A DNA stretch of 18,283 nt, taken from NCBI GenBank assembly GCA_027317105.1, contig DAHVFH010000088.1, forward strand, positions 1-18,283, written 5' to 3'. The stretch comes from Cytophagales bacterium (GTDB lineage: Bacteria; Bacteroidota; Bacteroidia; Cytophagales; Cyclobacteriaceae). Positions 1-8,981 of this stretch are shown one piece after another (the stretch's first letter is position 1; every line of letters begins with the position of its first letter). A model generated the notes under the pieces. That model did no database searches, had not been told where the DNA came from, and saw nothing but the letters and a program-made list of their open reading frames with translations. The position numbers and the translations under genes were made by a program.

Positions 1-1173
1 ACCCGGTTCGATTGGCAGCACCGCGAGATACACAACGCCTTCGGGTATGACTGGTTCAAGCAGAACGAGGAGCAATTCCAAACCTTAAAATTGGTCGCCC
101 AGAATAAGAGACTTCTTTCCTTTAATAAGGGGTTGTTAAAAGTGGTTGCTATAAAGCGGTTTCTGGAAATGAATTCTTCCGCTCTCCGAATCGGCAGGCT
201 GAATGTAAAACGTGTTGTTTTCGAGGCTATTCAAAAAACAGCCGCTCTCATTGGTGTAAAGCCAGCATTACGTTATTTGAACCTGAGCTTTCAATATTAC
301 TCCAGGCTCAAATCAAAACTTAAGTGTGCAACTTCTTCGTTTAACCTTTGCCGGATTAAACATCCGTCCCAGTTATTAATGAGTGAGGTGTCCGTTATCA
401 AAAAATACTGCCAAGATCCGAGGTACCAGTTCTGGCCAATCTCTTCCCTTTATCATCAAATGATAAAAGACCGTGCCGTTCACATGAACCTCAGTACGTT
501 ATATAAATATGTGGCTTTGCTAAACCTGAGAAGAAATCCAGTACCTAGCCGTAGGAAAAACCATGCGGTTGGGATCCGGGCTGATGCACCTTTTAAAATA
601 CTGCATGCAGACTTGACCGAATTCAAAACGGAAGATCGGCAAAAGAGTTATATCTATCTGATCCAGGATAACTATTCGAGGGCCATTTTAGGGCATATCG
701 TATCGCAGTCGAGAAAGGCCATTTATACCTTGCAAAATTTACTCCAAGTAAAGGAGGAATACCTGTTGCCAGCGAAAATTGATGATCGTGTTTTAATGAC
801 CGATGATGGGTCAGAGAATTATGGAGAGGCAATAAAATGGGTATCGGAAAGTGAATCCCCGAGGATAAAACATCTCGTTGCCCAATTGGATATCGAGTAT
901 AGTAACTCAATGATCGAGGCCGCTAATAAGCAATTGAAATATCGGTTCCTTTACAATCAGAAAATCAGCGATTACAAAGAGCTGCTGGTTTTTATTGCCA
1001 TGGCTATAAAAGATTTTAACAACCGGCCCCATCACGTGCTTGGAGGTCTGTCCCCGATGGAAGTGCTCAGCGGAAAACGAATAGATAAATCACAGGAGTC
1101 CAAATTAGCCTTGAACGCAAAGCAATTTAGGATCTCCCAAAACCAGAAAACGAAATGTTGTGAAGTAGGGTAG
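1..1173 (+). CDS. DDE (rve-type) transposase, 5'-partial
   Basis: The frame is open from base 1 with no stop, so the gene begins before the window; an internal TTG at 91 is unlikely to be the true start. The visible part is 390 codons. An N-terminal helical, DNA-binding-like region is followed by an integrase core. The likely catalytic acidic residues are D in HADLTEF (codon at 610), the first D of TDDGSEN (codon at 802) and E in SMIEAANK (codon at 916), leaving 37 residues between the second D and the E. The FNNRPHHVLGGLSPMEVL stretch is the usual C-terminal end of rve-type transposases, as in IS3- and IS481-like elements. It would carry out cut or copy transposition of its own element. The family beyond rve is not determined, and no terminal inverted repeat can be paired because the left end is missing. 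The triad looks intact, so the gene may be functional. Confidence 0.85.
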   Translation, partial: TRFDWQHREIHNAFGYDWFKQNEEQFQTLKLVAQNKRLLSFNKGLLKVVAIKRFLEMNSSALRIGRLNVKRVVFEAIQKTAALIGVKPALRYLNLSFQYYSRLKSKLKCATSSFNLCRIKHPSQLLMSEVSVIKKYCQDPRYQFWPISSLYHQMIKDRAVHMNLSTLYKYVALLNLRRNPVPSRRKNHAVGIRADAPFKILHADLTEFKTEDRQKSYIYLIQDNYSRAILGHIVSQSRKAIYTLQNLLQVKEEYLLPAKIDDRVLMTDDGSENYGEAIKWVSESESPRIKHLVAQLDIEYSNSMIEAANKQLKYRFLYNQKISDYKELLVFIAMAIKDFNNRPHHVLGGLSPMEVLSGKRIDKSQESKLALNAKQFRISQNQKTKCCEVG

Positions 1174-1444
1174 TGGTATTATTTTTTTTTGCCCCATATC
1201 CTACCTTAAATGCTAAATCAATCCTTGCAGAAGAAATGGAAAAAACTAAATTTACTTCCTGTCGGTAATCCGAACACATGGTTATCAAAAGTTCGTAGGC
1301 GTTGCTGCGCATAAATTGGTTTTAAGATAAATAATGCCTTTAGAAACGCCAAGTTTTCCTGATTTCACACAGGCTTTCTAAAGGGCTTAGTGTCTTGATT
1401 TGTTGAATAGAAATTAAAGTAGTTTGATCGTTAAATTACTGCCG
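1174..1444. other. Intergenic region between converging transposase and GH20 gene
   Basis: Both flanking genes end here, so no promoter is needed. A T-rich tract (about 1180-1190) follows the transposase stop. An imperfect dyad occupies 1336-1386. I see no coding potential that resembles a protein. The right end of the transposable element probably lies in this stretch, but its terminal repeat cannot be identified without the left end. Confidence 0.5.
1336..1386. repeat. Imperfect inverted repeat, possible hairpin
   Basis: The left arm GCCTTTAGAAACGCC (1336-1350) pairs with GGCTTTCTAAAGGGC (1372-1386) apart from a bulged base near each end, around a 21-nt loop. It lies about 60 nt beyond the hexosaminidase stop. 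It could help end transcription of the long minus-strand series, or belong to the end of the transposable element. The minus-strand sequence after the stem is AT-rich but has no clean T-run, so this is not a classical intrinsic terminator. Confidence 0.35.
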
Positions 1445-3880
1445 TCAATTATTGGGCAATAAAATCCTTCTGAGCCCAGGTGTCACCGCTATTAAAACAC
1501 CATTCTCACCGTTTTCAAGGTATGATAGGTTTGCGTTGATTTTCTCTTTTTCGGTTTCTGGAATTTTTTCTCCGTTCATCACAGCGAGGGCTTGTGCCGA
1601 AATCGAAGAAAATACCTTGGATATTTTCTCTACTTGTTTCAATTTTTCAGCGGATTCAAAGAAAGGTTTGAGGCTCTCATGATTTGATCTCCAATTACTT
1701 AATTGTTTTACAATTGCAGGTTTGTTGGCTTCATGTTTGGGATCAGCGAAATAGGCGTCTACCATTTTATTAAAGCTGCGGGCAATCATGCTTTCCGGTT
1801 TCGCTGCATCCGCAACACCATCCAGCGGGAGATCCGGCAAGTATTGTGGTTTGCCATTCAGTAATGTGCTTAACCTATTGTAGTACTTCACCTCTTCGAG
1901 TGCATCGATTAATGTTTTTAAGAAAGGAAATCCATCATTCGGAATAAGCCGCCTGATCAATACCTCATATTGTGCATCGTGGATTGCCCCCTGCCTTGTT
2001 AAGTGATCAGAAATGAACCCCAATCTTCTATACATATCTTCTTCATCGGTGGTGACCGTGGCCGGAGACCAGAATTTTTCTGCGATAGCTGCAGAGCGAG
2101 GCCATAGTCTTGAATCTATATTTTCTGGCGACACTACTTCACTCCACATGGCAGCTTCGCCACCCAGAATGCGTTGTTTTTCATCTTCCGTCAATGGCTT
2201 CATTACTTCTACTTTCGGCAAAGGCAGGCCAGACCTGTCCGATCCCCCCGTTTGATGACCATAAGAAGCAAACTTCAACAATCCAAAAGCAAGATTGCCG
2301 TTGATCGAATCGTTGATAATTTTAGCCGAGTATTCCAATTCACCCACGGGTGTATTTATTTTCATTTTAAGGTCACCATTTATCAGCGTTCCCTTTTTAA
2401 AAGAGGTGAGTTGATCCAACAGCATAAAGTAGCCGAAAACATTTTGCGGGTCTTTGTCAAAGAGCACGAGTTGGCTCTCGGTTGTATTTCCGGGGAGCTC
2501 CATTTTTGTACTGAACAGTTTCCAATGTGTGGTGTCGGGTTGGATGTCAACCGCACCGGGCAAGATCAATGGATCAACCTGATAATGCTTTCCCGCGTGT
2601 AATTTATGATCGAGGTAATAGCCTGCTGATAAAATTGCGTTGCCGCCTTTTTGCACCCCCTCGAAAAGAGTTCGTTGACTCTTCCACGATTGGATAATGA
2701 CATCTTTGTTCAAATCAGGATGAATTATTTCCTCCCAGCCAATCATGGCTTTGCCATGTGTTTTCAAAATCGCATTCATTCGATAATTGAAGTAGGCTTG
2801 CAGATCATGTGCATTCCGCAAGTCTTTGGCTTTTCGGTAGGCTTGAATTTTTTTGCTTTCGTTCCACGATTTTGGATTGACCTCATCACCGCCAATATGC
2901 AGATAGGCATCTGGAAACAGATCCGACATTTCTCCGACAAACTTGTCTACAAAACTGTAAACTGATTCATTTGTTGGATCCAGGGGCACTGAAAATAAAT
3001 TGCCATCGGTGGACTTGAGCATAAATGGTCCCGCTGTACTCGATAATTCCGGATAGCCCACCTGCCAACTTTTCGTGTGGCCAGGGAGATCAAATTCGGG
3101 AACTATCCGAATTCCTCTGTCGGCAGCATATTGAATAATGTTCCGCATTTCTTCCTGTGTATAATATTTTCCGTCTGAACCCAATTCATGAAGTTTGGGG
3201 AAGACTTTACTTTCAATTCGAAATCCCTGATCATCGGTGAGGTGCAAGTGCAGTACATTTAATTTGACAGCCGCCATCGCATCGAGATTTCTGTAGATAA
3301 CCTCTTTTGGCATCCAATGTCTACTCACGTCAATCATAATACCGCGCCAGGCAAACCGAGGTGCGTCTTCAATTTCAACCGTTGGAAAGTAGGCTTGACT
3401 ATTATCGGTTTTCACTAGTTGCAAGAGGGTCTCCAGTCCTCGCAATACACCATAAGGTGTATTCGATTTCAATACAATTGCGCTGCCCGAAATTTTCAAA
3501 GAATATGATTCATCTTCTTTTACTTGCTGAATCGGTTTTGAAGAATCATTGAGGCAATCAATCACGATTGTATTTCCACTAGTCGGTTCATTTTTGAATT
3601 TTATAGAGGTGGTGGATGAAAGGCGATCCATGAATCTTTCAGCCGCCCGCTTCAACCGATCATTGGAGAAAGCTTTGAACGAAACATGGAGGTCATCAGC
3701 GATCTCAAATTTGCCACTGTGCAATTTCAGCTTTGCCGGCAATGGCATTAGGTTTATTTCTGATCGATCTTCAGCACTGATGGCGGGAGGTTGATAAATG
3801 GCAAGTCGATAATAGGCATAACCTCCTACCACAATGAGCAGAATGGTGACAAGAATCCATATAATTATTTTCTTAATCAT
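1445..3880 (-). CDS. GH20 beta-N-acetylhexosaminidase, membrane-anchored, with inserted domain
   Basis: The product (811 aa) removes terminal N-acetylglucosamine or N-acetylgalactosamine from glycans, chitin oligomers or peptidoglycan fragments. Residues 5-22 are a hydrophobic segment without lipobox or clear cleavage site, so the enzyme is probably anchored facing the periplasm. Residues about 45-170 form the GH20b-type N-terminal domain, and from 178 the catalytic barrel. R179 is the expected sugar-binding arginine. D332-E333 in HIGGDEVNP are the substrate-assisted catalytic pair, and W399 lines the pocket. GGEAAMWSE is at 573-581. Between VDPL (435-438) and PLTEDEKQRILGGEA lie about 120 beta-rich residues that typical GH20 enzymes lack. 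Helical sequence follows to the C-terminus. It is last in the series, 39 nt after the LolA-like gene. Family call is firm; substrate is unknown. Confidence 0.93.
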   Translation of the reverse strand: MIKKIIIWILVTILLIVVGGYAYYRLAIYQPPAISAEDRSEINLMPLPAKLKLHSGKFEIADDLHVSFKAFSNDRLKRAAERFMDRLSSTTSIKFKNEPTSGNTIVIDCLNDSSKPIQQVKEDESYSLKISGSAIVLKSNTPYGVLRGLETLLQLVKTDNSQAYFPTVEIEDAPRFAWRGIMIDVSRHWMPKEVIYRNLDAMAAVKLNVLHLHLTDDQGFRIESKVFPKLHELGSDGKYYTQEEMRNIIQYAADRGIRIVPEFDLPGHTKSWQVGYPELSSTAGPFMLKSTDGNLFSVPLDPTNESVYSFVDKFVGEMSDLFPDAYLHIGGDEVNPKSWNESKKIQAYRKAKDLRNAHDLQAYFNYRMNAILKTHGKAMIGWEEIIHPDLNKDVIIQSWKSQRTLFEGVQKGGNAILSAGYYLDHKLHAGKHYQVDPLILPGAVDIQPDTTHWKLFSTKMELPGNTTESQLVLFDKDPQNVFGYFMLLDQLTSFKKGTLINGDLKMKINTPVGELEYSAKIINDSINGNLAFGLLKFASYGHQTGGSDRSGLPLPKVEVMKPLTEDEKQRILGGEAAMWSEVVSPENIDSRLWPRSAAIAEKFWSPATVTTDEEDMYRRLGFISDHLTRQGAIHDAQYEVLIRRLIPNDGFPFLKTLIDALEEVKYYNRLSTLLNGKPQYLPDLPLDGVADAAKPESMIARSFNKMVDAYFADPKHEANKPAIVKQLSNWRSNHESLKPFFESAEKLKQVEKISKVFSSISAQALAVMNGEKIPETEKEKINANLSYLENGENGVLIAVTPGLRRILLPNN

Positions 3881-3919
3881 CTTATTAAAGTTGAGTGTTG
3901 GGGGTAATAGGTATGTTGT

Positions 3920-4654
3920 TCATTCTTTCAGCGATGCCTTACTGAAAACGTAATCTGGAATGACGGCATCAAATTGAATACTTGAAACTATAAAATCAGT
4001 TCCCTTTCCATCTTTTAATACGTCTTTGTAATTTGTTTTCTTTGGGTACCACCGATTTTCAATTCTCGCTACATCACTGGAAACCAATTTTTTTAATAGC
4101 TGACCACTCTTGGCAAACAATTCTTCTTTCAAAACCACAAAACGCTCCTGATCAATCCATTGCTTTCTTTTATCGTAGGTGGCATCCTCCACTTTTGCAA
4201 CCAGGTTCAGCACCCAGACTTTTCTTCCGTCAATGGTCTCTTCTCCGGTAACTTTCGCGTTGTACACTTCGGCAAGTTTTCGGGTGTCCATTACATCCTC
4301 GTAGGATAAGTCAGACCCCATCACCGATTGCCTTAGCATGTGCCCCGAAAGTTGAATGGTGCGATCTGTTGAAGGGGAGTATATCCAAAGGCGGTTTTCT
4401 AGCTTCAACATCTTCGTTCCCTTCTCTCTTTCAGGAGACAGGTATTCTGTAAATGCCTTTTCGTTGCCTTGCGTGTATCCCTTCGAAGTTACTTCGCGGT
4501 CATTGCGCTTGCCATGAATTACCATGGTGGATTCCGAAATCCTCGTTCCAGATGTCATATTGGCATCCACTTTAGTGAGGACGCTTATTGGATCCGGATA
4601 GTTGGCCTGTAGCAAAAATCCCAAAATCAGTAGAAGGATAAATGTGAATTTCAT
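3920..4654 (-). CDS. LolA-like periplasmic outer-membrane lipoprotein-sorting protein
   Basis: The protein (244 aa) begins with a signal peptide (charged start, hydrophobic residues 4-15, likely cut after LLQA). The mature part is predicted beta-rich and carries the marks of the LolA-like/COG2834 group: the opening helix DPISVLTKVDANM, then ...MVIHGKRNDREV, a strand pair around KGTKMLKLENRLWIYSPSTDRTIQLSG, and the GSDLSYEDVMD stretch. Members are thought to hold a lipid or lipid anchor in a half-barrel while it crosses the periplasm. It lies 19 nt after the last FtsX-type permease gene, so it is probably the soluble carrier for that transporter. It is not the housekeeping LolA by context, and its cargo is unknown. 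Confidence 0.85.
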   Translation of the reverse strand: MKFTFILLLILGFLLQANYPDPISVLTKVDANMTSGTRISESTMVIHGKRNDREVTSKGYTQGNEKAFTEYLSPEREKGTKMLKLENRLWIYSPSTDRTIQLSGHMLRQSVMGSDLSYEDVMDTRKLAEVYNAKVTGEETIDGRKVWVLNLVAKVEDATYDKRKQWIDQERFVVLKEELFAKSGQLLKKLVSSDVARIENRWYPKKTNYKDVLKDGKGTDFIVSSIQFDAVIPDYVFSKASLKE

Positions 4655-4673
4655 TTTTTGTTAGTTTTAATTG

Positions 4674-5951
4674 TTAAACTTCAAGTTCTTTAAATAGGGT
4701 AGCTGTCTCTCTTTTATAAATACCAATGCCCGAGAGCATGTTGCCCAGCACCATAGCAAGCAGTCCTGGAATAAATCCGATGTAAATTAATTCAGGTGAA
4801 AGTTGAGAACGCAAGATGGAGGGCATCATCATGGAGGTTGCGTTTTTTAGGAAACCGCTTAAATCCAATCCATGAACCTGCATATACCAGGTGCCGGCCA
4901 GACCAATCACCGAACCGATAATCGAACCAATTGTGCCAATGAGGATAGCTTCGAGAATCAGGGAACGGTAGATGTGTCCCTTCGACTCGCCAAGGGCAAG
5001 GCGTATTCCAAACTCATAATACCTGCGCAAGCCTCCCAGTAATCCTGTATTCCATAATACAATAGACATGGCAAATACAAAAATAGAAACGAGGATGGTT
5101 GACATGCTATTCACAAAATCAAGATAGCCTGATAAATTGTTTTGTTCTTTCAACCGGAACATAATCGGAGCGAAATTGTCATCACTTTGCACGTAGTGTT
5201 CATTGAATTCCTCAGTCACGAGCTGTGCTTTTTTGTCGTTATAAATTCCCGAATTAAAAAAGCCAAGCAATTCCCCTGCACCATCGCTCATGTCGAGCAT
5301 TTCCTGTGCGTCTGTGATGTCAATGATGACTGCCCCTTTGTCCATGGCGGCCACGCCAAAGCGAATTGTGCCGCTTACCCTAAAGTTTTTAAAACTCATC
5401 TCACCATTCATGGTCGAGCCGATGTAGGTTATCTCGTCTCCCAATTTCAAATGCAATTTTTCAGCAAATTCATTTCCGATTATGGATTCTCCCTTTTTGG
5501 ATGGAACAGAACCAGTTACCAGCGATTTCGCAATATTTAAACGTCTCGCTTCCACGCTGTGGGGTGAAAACAAATCAATGGCCATGCCTGATGCCGGGCC
5601 TTGCCCCTTTGAATTACCTTGTGCATCTGGCACATCAATCAAACCGCCAAAGCGGATGCGTTTTACCCAATTCATAAAGGGAAATTCTTTTTGCAAGGAT
5701 TGCATGAGTGTGTCCACCCCAAGTAAGGCAAGGTCATTTGGCAGTTGATCTTTGTTCTTAGCGTATTCCCTGCTCATTACTTTTACGTGCCCGGTTTCAA
5801 ACCAGGCGTTCTGATCGATCATATCCGTCAGCATGCCTTTAAGCAAACCGCTTAACATAACAGTAAGCACTACGCCAATGGTAATGACGATGATCGGAGA
5901 TAAACTCCTGCTTTTATCCCGCAGGATACCTTTAAATAAAAACTTTATCAT
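4674..5951 (-). CDS. FtsX/LolC-E-type ABC permease (divergent third permease)
   Basis: This inner-membrane permease (425 aa) has the MacB/LolCDE layout: one membrane segment at about 18-40, a large periplasmic domain (about 45-275), then three membrane segments in the C-terminal third. The cytoplasmic coupling loop YYEFGIRLALGESKGHIYRS is the FtsX-domain signature, comparable to the RREIG...LG loop of its neighbours. It differs clearly from the two paralogous permeases upstream in length and sequence. Its ATG overlaps the previous gene's stop by four bases (ATGA), indicating coupled translation. It probably pairs with one of the other permeases and the adjacent LolD-like ATPase to pull a lipid-anchored substrate out of the inner membrane. 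Which pairs form is not visible. Confidence 0.9.
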   Translation of the reverse strand: MIKFLFKGILRDKSRSLSPIIVITIGVVLTVMLSGLLKGMLTDMIDQNAWFETGHVKVMSREYAKNKDQLPNDLALLGVDTLMQSLQKEFPFMNWVKRIRFGGLIDVPDAQGNSKGQGPASGMAIDLFSPHSVEARRLNIAKSLVTGSVPSKKGESIIGNEFAEKLHLKLGDEITYIGSTMNGEMSFKNFRVSGTIRFGVAAMDKGAVIIDITDAQEMLDMSDGAGELLGFFNSGIYNDKKAQLVTEEFNEHYVQSDDNFAPIMFRLKEQNNLSGYLDFVNSMSTILVSIFVFAMSIVLWNTGLLGGLRRYYEFGIRLALGESKGHIYRSLILEAILIGTIGSIIGSVIGLAGTWYMQVHGLDLSGFLKNATSMMMPSILRSQLSPELIYIGFIPGLLAMVLGNMLSGIGIYKRETATLFKELEV

Positions 5952-7102
5952 TGTATTTTTCCTTTTAATGCATCGACCGGGTTCATTTTTGAAATTTTTC
6001 TTGCAGGCAAAAAGCTGACGATTGTTGCCGAAATAACAACCAAGGCAAGCGTGCCTATGATCAGCCCTAGGCCATAGACGGGATATATTTTATCAGCGAT
6101 GGGAACACCCGTTCCTTCCATGGAGGGAAGACCTATTCCCGTTTTAGCGATGTAGATAAATAATGGTATGCCAACTATTGAGCCTACAAACGTGGCGAAC
6201 AAACTGTACATACTGCCTTCAACGGTAAATAGCTGCACAACTTGAAGACGGGTCATGCCCAGAGAAACATACGTTCCTATTTCGCGTTGCCGCCTGAAAA
6301 TGGATAGCACTTGCGTATCAAATATGGCCAGCATGGCAATGGCGAGTAGCAACAGATACATGAAAGAGCCGCTCACCTTTTTCATGGAAATAATATCATT
6401 CAGGTTTTTCAAAAGGTCATCCTGTGATTTAAAAAACCAACCCGACCTTTGTTTATACACGTAGTCTTTATTGGCAATAAATAAGGTTGCTTCCTGACTC
6501 AGTTCGGTCATTGTCCAAAGTTTTTTTATAGAGACCCAAATTTGCCCATTGTCGATGGTGGGAACCTGCGAATCAAAAATTCCCGCGATCGTTATATTGC
6601 CAGCGTCAAACGTTCCATTTTTATCGCGCCATCTTAGCAAAACTTCATCACCTTCTTTTAAGTTGGCAGACGCTGCCATTCGCTTGCCAATAATGGCGGG
6701 AATTTTAGCACCGCTTTCATTAAGCAATTTCGTTGGGATCTTTACTACGACCTGATTGGGTTCAATGCCTTTCACCAAAACTGAAATCATGCGACCCTGT
6801 GGATAGAGGGTGGCTTGTTGAATCAGCACGGGCACTAAATTTTCAGTTTTCTCGATTGGCAATATTCCATGCCCATCTTGTAAAGTAAAGGGATCATACG
6901 GGTCGAACTTTTGGTTTAACAATTGACCATAACCATACTCCCACGCAATGCCGTCACGTCTGGCCTCCTGATTCCACCCATCGATCATGCCATTGTAAAA
7001 AATGATGAGTAGATAGGTGAAAGCCAGTACGCCTACATTTAACCATGTGCGCAATCCAGCGCCTATGAGATTTCTGTATGCTAATTGAAATGCCAGCTTC
7101 AT
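5948..7102 (-). CDS. FtsX/LolC-E-type ABC permease (tandem paralogue 2)
   Basis: A 384-aa permease with one N-terminal membrane segment (about 20-40, LNVGVLAFTYLLIIFYNGM), a periplasmic domain (about 45-245) and three C-terminal membrane segments. The loop FRRQREIGTYVSLGMTR is the FtsX-domain ATPase-contact motif. The C-terminus FLPARKISKMNPVDALKGK is typical of MacB/LolE-type permeases. It has the same length as the gene upstream of it and aligns without gaps over essentially its full length, including a 30-residue identical run through the second membrane segment and coupling loop. They are therefore the product of a tandem duplication. Both ends overlap the neighbouring genes as ATGA, so it is translated as part of a coupled unit. 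Confidence 0.92.
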   Translation of the reverse strand: MKLAFQLAYRNLIGAGLRTWLNVGVLAFTYLLIIFYNGMIDGWNQEARRDGIAWEYGYGQLLNQKFDPYDPFTLQDGHGILPIEKTENLVPVLIQQATLYPQGRMISVLVKGIEPNQVVVKIPTKLLNESGAKIPAIIGKRMAASANLKEGDEVLLRWRDKNGTFDAGNITIAGIFDSQVPTIDNGQIWVSIKKLWTMTELSQEATLFIANKDYVYKQRSGWFFKSQDDLLKNLNDIISMKKVSGSFMYLLLLAIAMLAIFDTQVLSIFRRQREIGTYVSLGMTRLQVVQLFTVEGSMYSLFATFVGSIVGIPLFIYIAKTGIGLPSMEGTGVPIADKIYPVYGLGLIIGTLALVVISATIVSFLPARKISKMNPVDALKGKIQ

Positions 7103-8253
7103 TGTACTTTTCCTTTAAGGGCATCGACAGGGTTCATTTGCGAAATCTTTCTTGCGGGCAAGAAACTTACAATGGTTGCAGGAACAACAACCAAAACAAT
7201 TGTGCTGACTATCGCCACCACGCCATAGACCGGATATACAATATTGGCTATGGGAATTGCTAAGCCTTGCATGGATGGCGTCCCAATGCCCGCATGGGCG
7301 AAGTAAATAAATAGAGGGGTGCCGAAAACGGCACCGATAACGGTTGCAAACAAACTATACATACAACCCTCAATAGTAAATAATTTTGCCACTTGTGCGC
7401 GCGTCATGCCGAGCGAGATGTAGGTTCCAATTTCACGCTGCCTTCTGAAGATGGAAAGAACCTGTGTGTCAAAAATGGCCAGCATGGCAATGGCCAGCAA
7501 CAAAAGGTAGATAATGTAATCGCCTACTTTTTCAACTCGGATGAGGCCCCTGATATTTGATAATAGGTCGTATTGAGATTTAAAATTCCATCCTGATATA
7601 TTTTCATTAACGTAATCATTTACAGCAATAAAAAGAGTGGTATGTTGATTAAGGTCTGTCATCTGCCGAAGTTTCTTAATGGGAATCCAGATTTGTCCGA
7701 TGTCAATGGTCGCAACTTGTGTATCAAAAATTCCAGCAATTGTAATATTGGCTGCATCAAAAGTTCCGTTTTTATCCCTCCAGCGTAGCATTATTTCATC
7801 ACCCGCTTTTAAGTTAGTTGAAGCCGCCATTTGCTTGCCAATGAGTGCTGGTATTTTTGCGGTACTGGAAGTAAAGAGTTGGGTGGGAATTTTTAAAATC
7901 GTTTGATTCGTTTCTATTCCTTTTATTAAAATCGATACCATCCTGCCCTGTGGGTAGATCGTTGCCTGACGGATTAAAACCGGAACTAAATTTTTCTCTT
8001 TATCAGCAGGCAAAATTCCATGCCCATCCAATAAAGTGAATGCGTTATAAGGATCGTATTTATTATTTAAAAGTTCACCGTTGCCAATTTCCCATTCAAT
8101 TGAATTCCTGGTTCCCTGCCGGCTTAGTCCGTCAACAAATCCATTATAAAAAACGATGATGATGTAGACGAAGGATAAAATTCCTACATTAAGCCAGGTG
8201 CGTAACCCTGCGCCCACCAGATTCTTATATGCTAAATGAAATAATAATTTCAT
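7099..8253 (-). CDS. FtsX/LolC-E-type ABC permease (tandem paralogue 1)
   Basis: A 384-aa paralogue of the next gene downstream, with the same four-segment layout and the same FRRQREIGTYISLGMTR coupling loop and FLPARKISQMNPVDALKGK ending. The differences between the two copies lie mainly in the periplasmic domain and in the last periplasmic loop (for example GTPSMQGLAIPIAN here against GLPSMEGTGVPIAD). Its ATG follows the ATPase stop with one shared base (TAATG), so ATPase and permease are translationally coupled. The two copies may form a homodimer, a heterodimer with each other, or each pair with the longer third permease. Confidence 0.92.
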   Translation of the reverse strand: MKLLFHLAYKNLVGAGLRTWLNVGILSFVYIIIVFYNGFVDGLSRQGTRNSIEWEIGNGELLNNKYDPYNAFTLLDGHGILPADKEKNLVPVLIRQATIYPQGRMVSILIKGIETNQTILKIPTQLFTSSTAKIPALIGKQMAASTNLKAGDEIMLRWRDKNGTFDAANITIAGIFDTQVATIDIGQIWIPIKKLRQMTDLNQHTTLFIAVNDYVNENISGWNFKSQYDLLSNIRGLIRVEKVGDYIIYLLLLAIAMLAIFDTQVLSIFRRQREIGTYISLGMTRAQVAKLFTIEGCMYSLFATVIGAVFGTPLFIYFAHAGIGTPSMQGLAIPIANIVYPVYGVVAIVSTIVLVVVPATIVSFLPARKISQMNPVDALKGKVQ

Positions 8254-8960
8254 TATTCGGTTTTTTTGGCCTCGATGATTTCGTCCTGCTTTACTTTTCC
8301 GTCTTCGAGGTGAACCATGCGCTCCAGGTACCCCATTACTTTTTCATCGTGTGTCGAAAAGAGAAATGTGGTATTCAACTCTTTGTTTAAGGTCTTCATC
8401 GTTTTTAATATAGCGTGTGCATTAGCTGAATCCAGGTTTGCAGTTGGTTCATCCGCCAAGACAATTTCTGGTCGCTTTACCATCGCCCTGGCTATGGCTA
8501 CGCGCTGACCTTCGCCTCCGGAAAGCTTCGAAGGTTTTTTATTGGCCATCTTCCCCAGGCCTACCCATTCGAGCGATTCCATCACTGCCTTCTTTCGCTC
8601 CGTCACCGTTTTGTTTTGAAGCAACAAGGCGAACTCTACATTTTCAAAAACAGTGTAGACCGGCAAAAGATTATATACCTGAAAAATAAATCCCAGGTGC
8701 AAATTCCGCAAAAGGGCAGAATCCTTATGGTTCAATTCGGAAATATTTTTGCCCATCACAACGGCCTTTCCTTCCGTAGGGCTGTCAAGCGAACCAATGA
8801 TATTTAACAAGGTGGTTTTCCCTGAACCACTTGGCCCTACAATGCCTGCGAATTCTCCCTTTCGGAATTGAATGTTGACATCGTTTAGCGCAGTGAACTC
8901 ACCCTCTCCGACAGGGTAGCGTTTGGTAACATGTTCGATGGTGATGATATTTTCTTTCAT
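8253..8960 (-). CDS. LolD/MacB-type ABC transporter ATP-binding protein
   Basis: The 235-aa nucleotide-binding subunit powers the three FtsX-type permeases that follow. Visible motifs are Walker A GPSGSGKT (42-49), Q-loop Q94 in FQVYNLLP, signature LSGGEGQRVA (146-155), Walker B and catalytic glutamate in IVLADEPT (E171), D-loop NLDS, and H-loop H204 in STHD. All key residues are present. FQVYNLLP with a conserved ENVEFAL stretch after it is typical of the MacB/LolD subfamily, which works with FtsX-type permeases by mechanotransmission rather than by a channel. The gene starts 21 nt after the beta-barrel gene and overlaps the first permease by one base. Confidence 0.93.
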   Translation of the reverse strand: MKENIITIEHVTKRYPVGEGEFTALNDVNIQFRKGEFAGIVGPSGSGKTTLLNIIGSLDSPTEGKAVVMGKNISELNHKDSALLRNLHLGFIFQVYNLLPVYTVFENVEFALLLQNKTVTERKKAVMESLEWVGLGKMANKKPSKLSGGEGQRVAIARAMVKRPEIVLADEPTANLDSANAHAILKTMKTLNKELNTTFLFSTHDEKVMGYLERMVHLEDGKVKQDEIIEAKKTE

Positions 8961-8981
8961 ACGGGAATTGTTTCTTTATTA

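Noticed and set aside
623..910. 95-codon minus-strand frame within the transposase
   Set aside because: It is antisense to the catalytic core of the transposase and has no features of its own.
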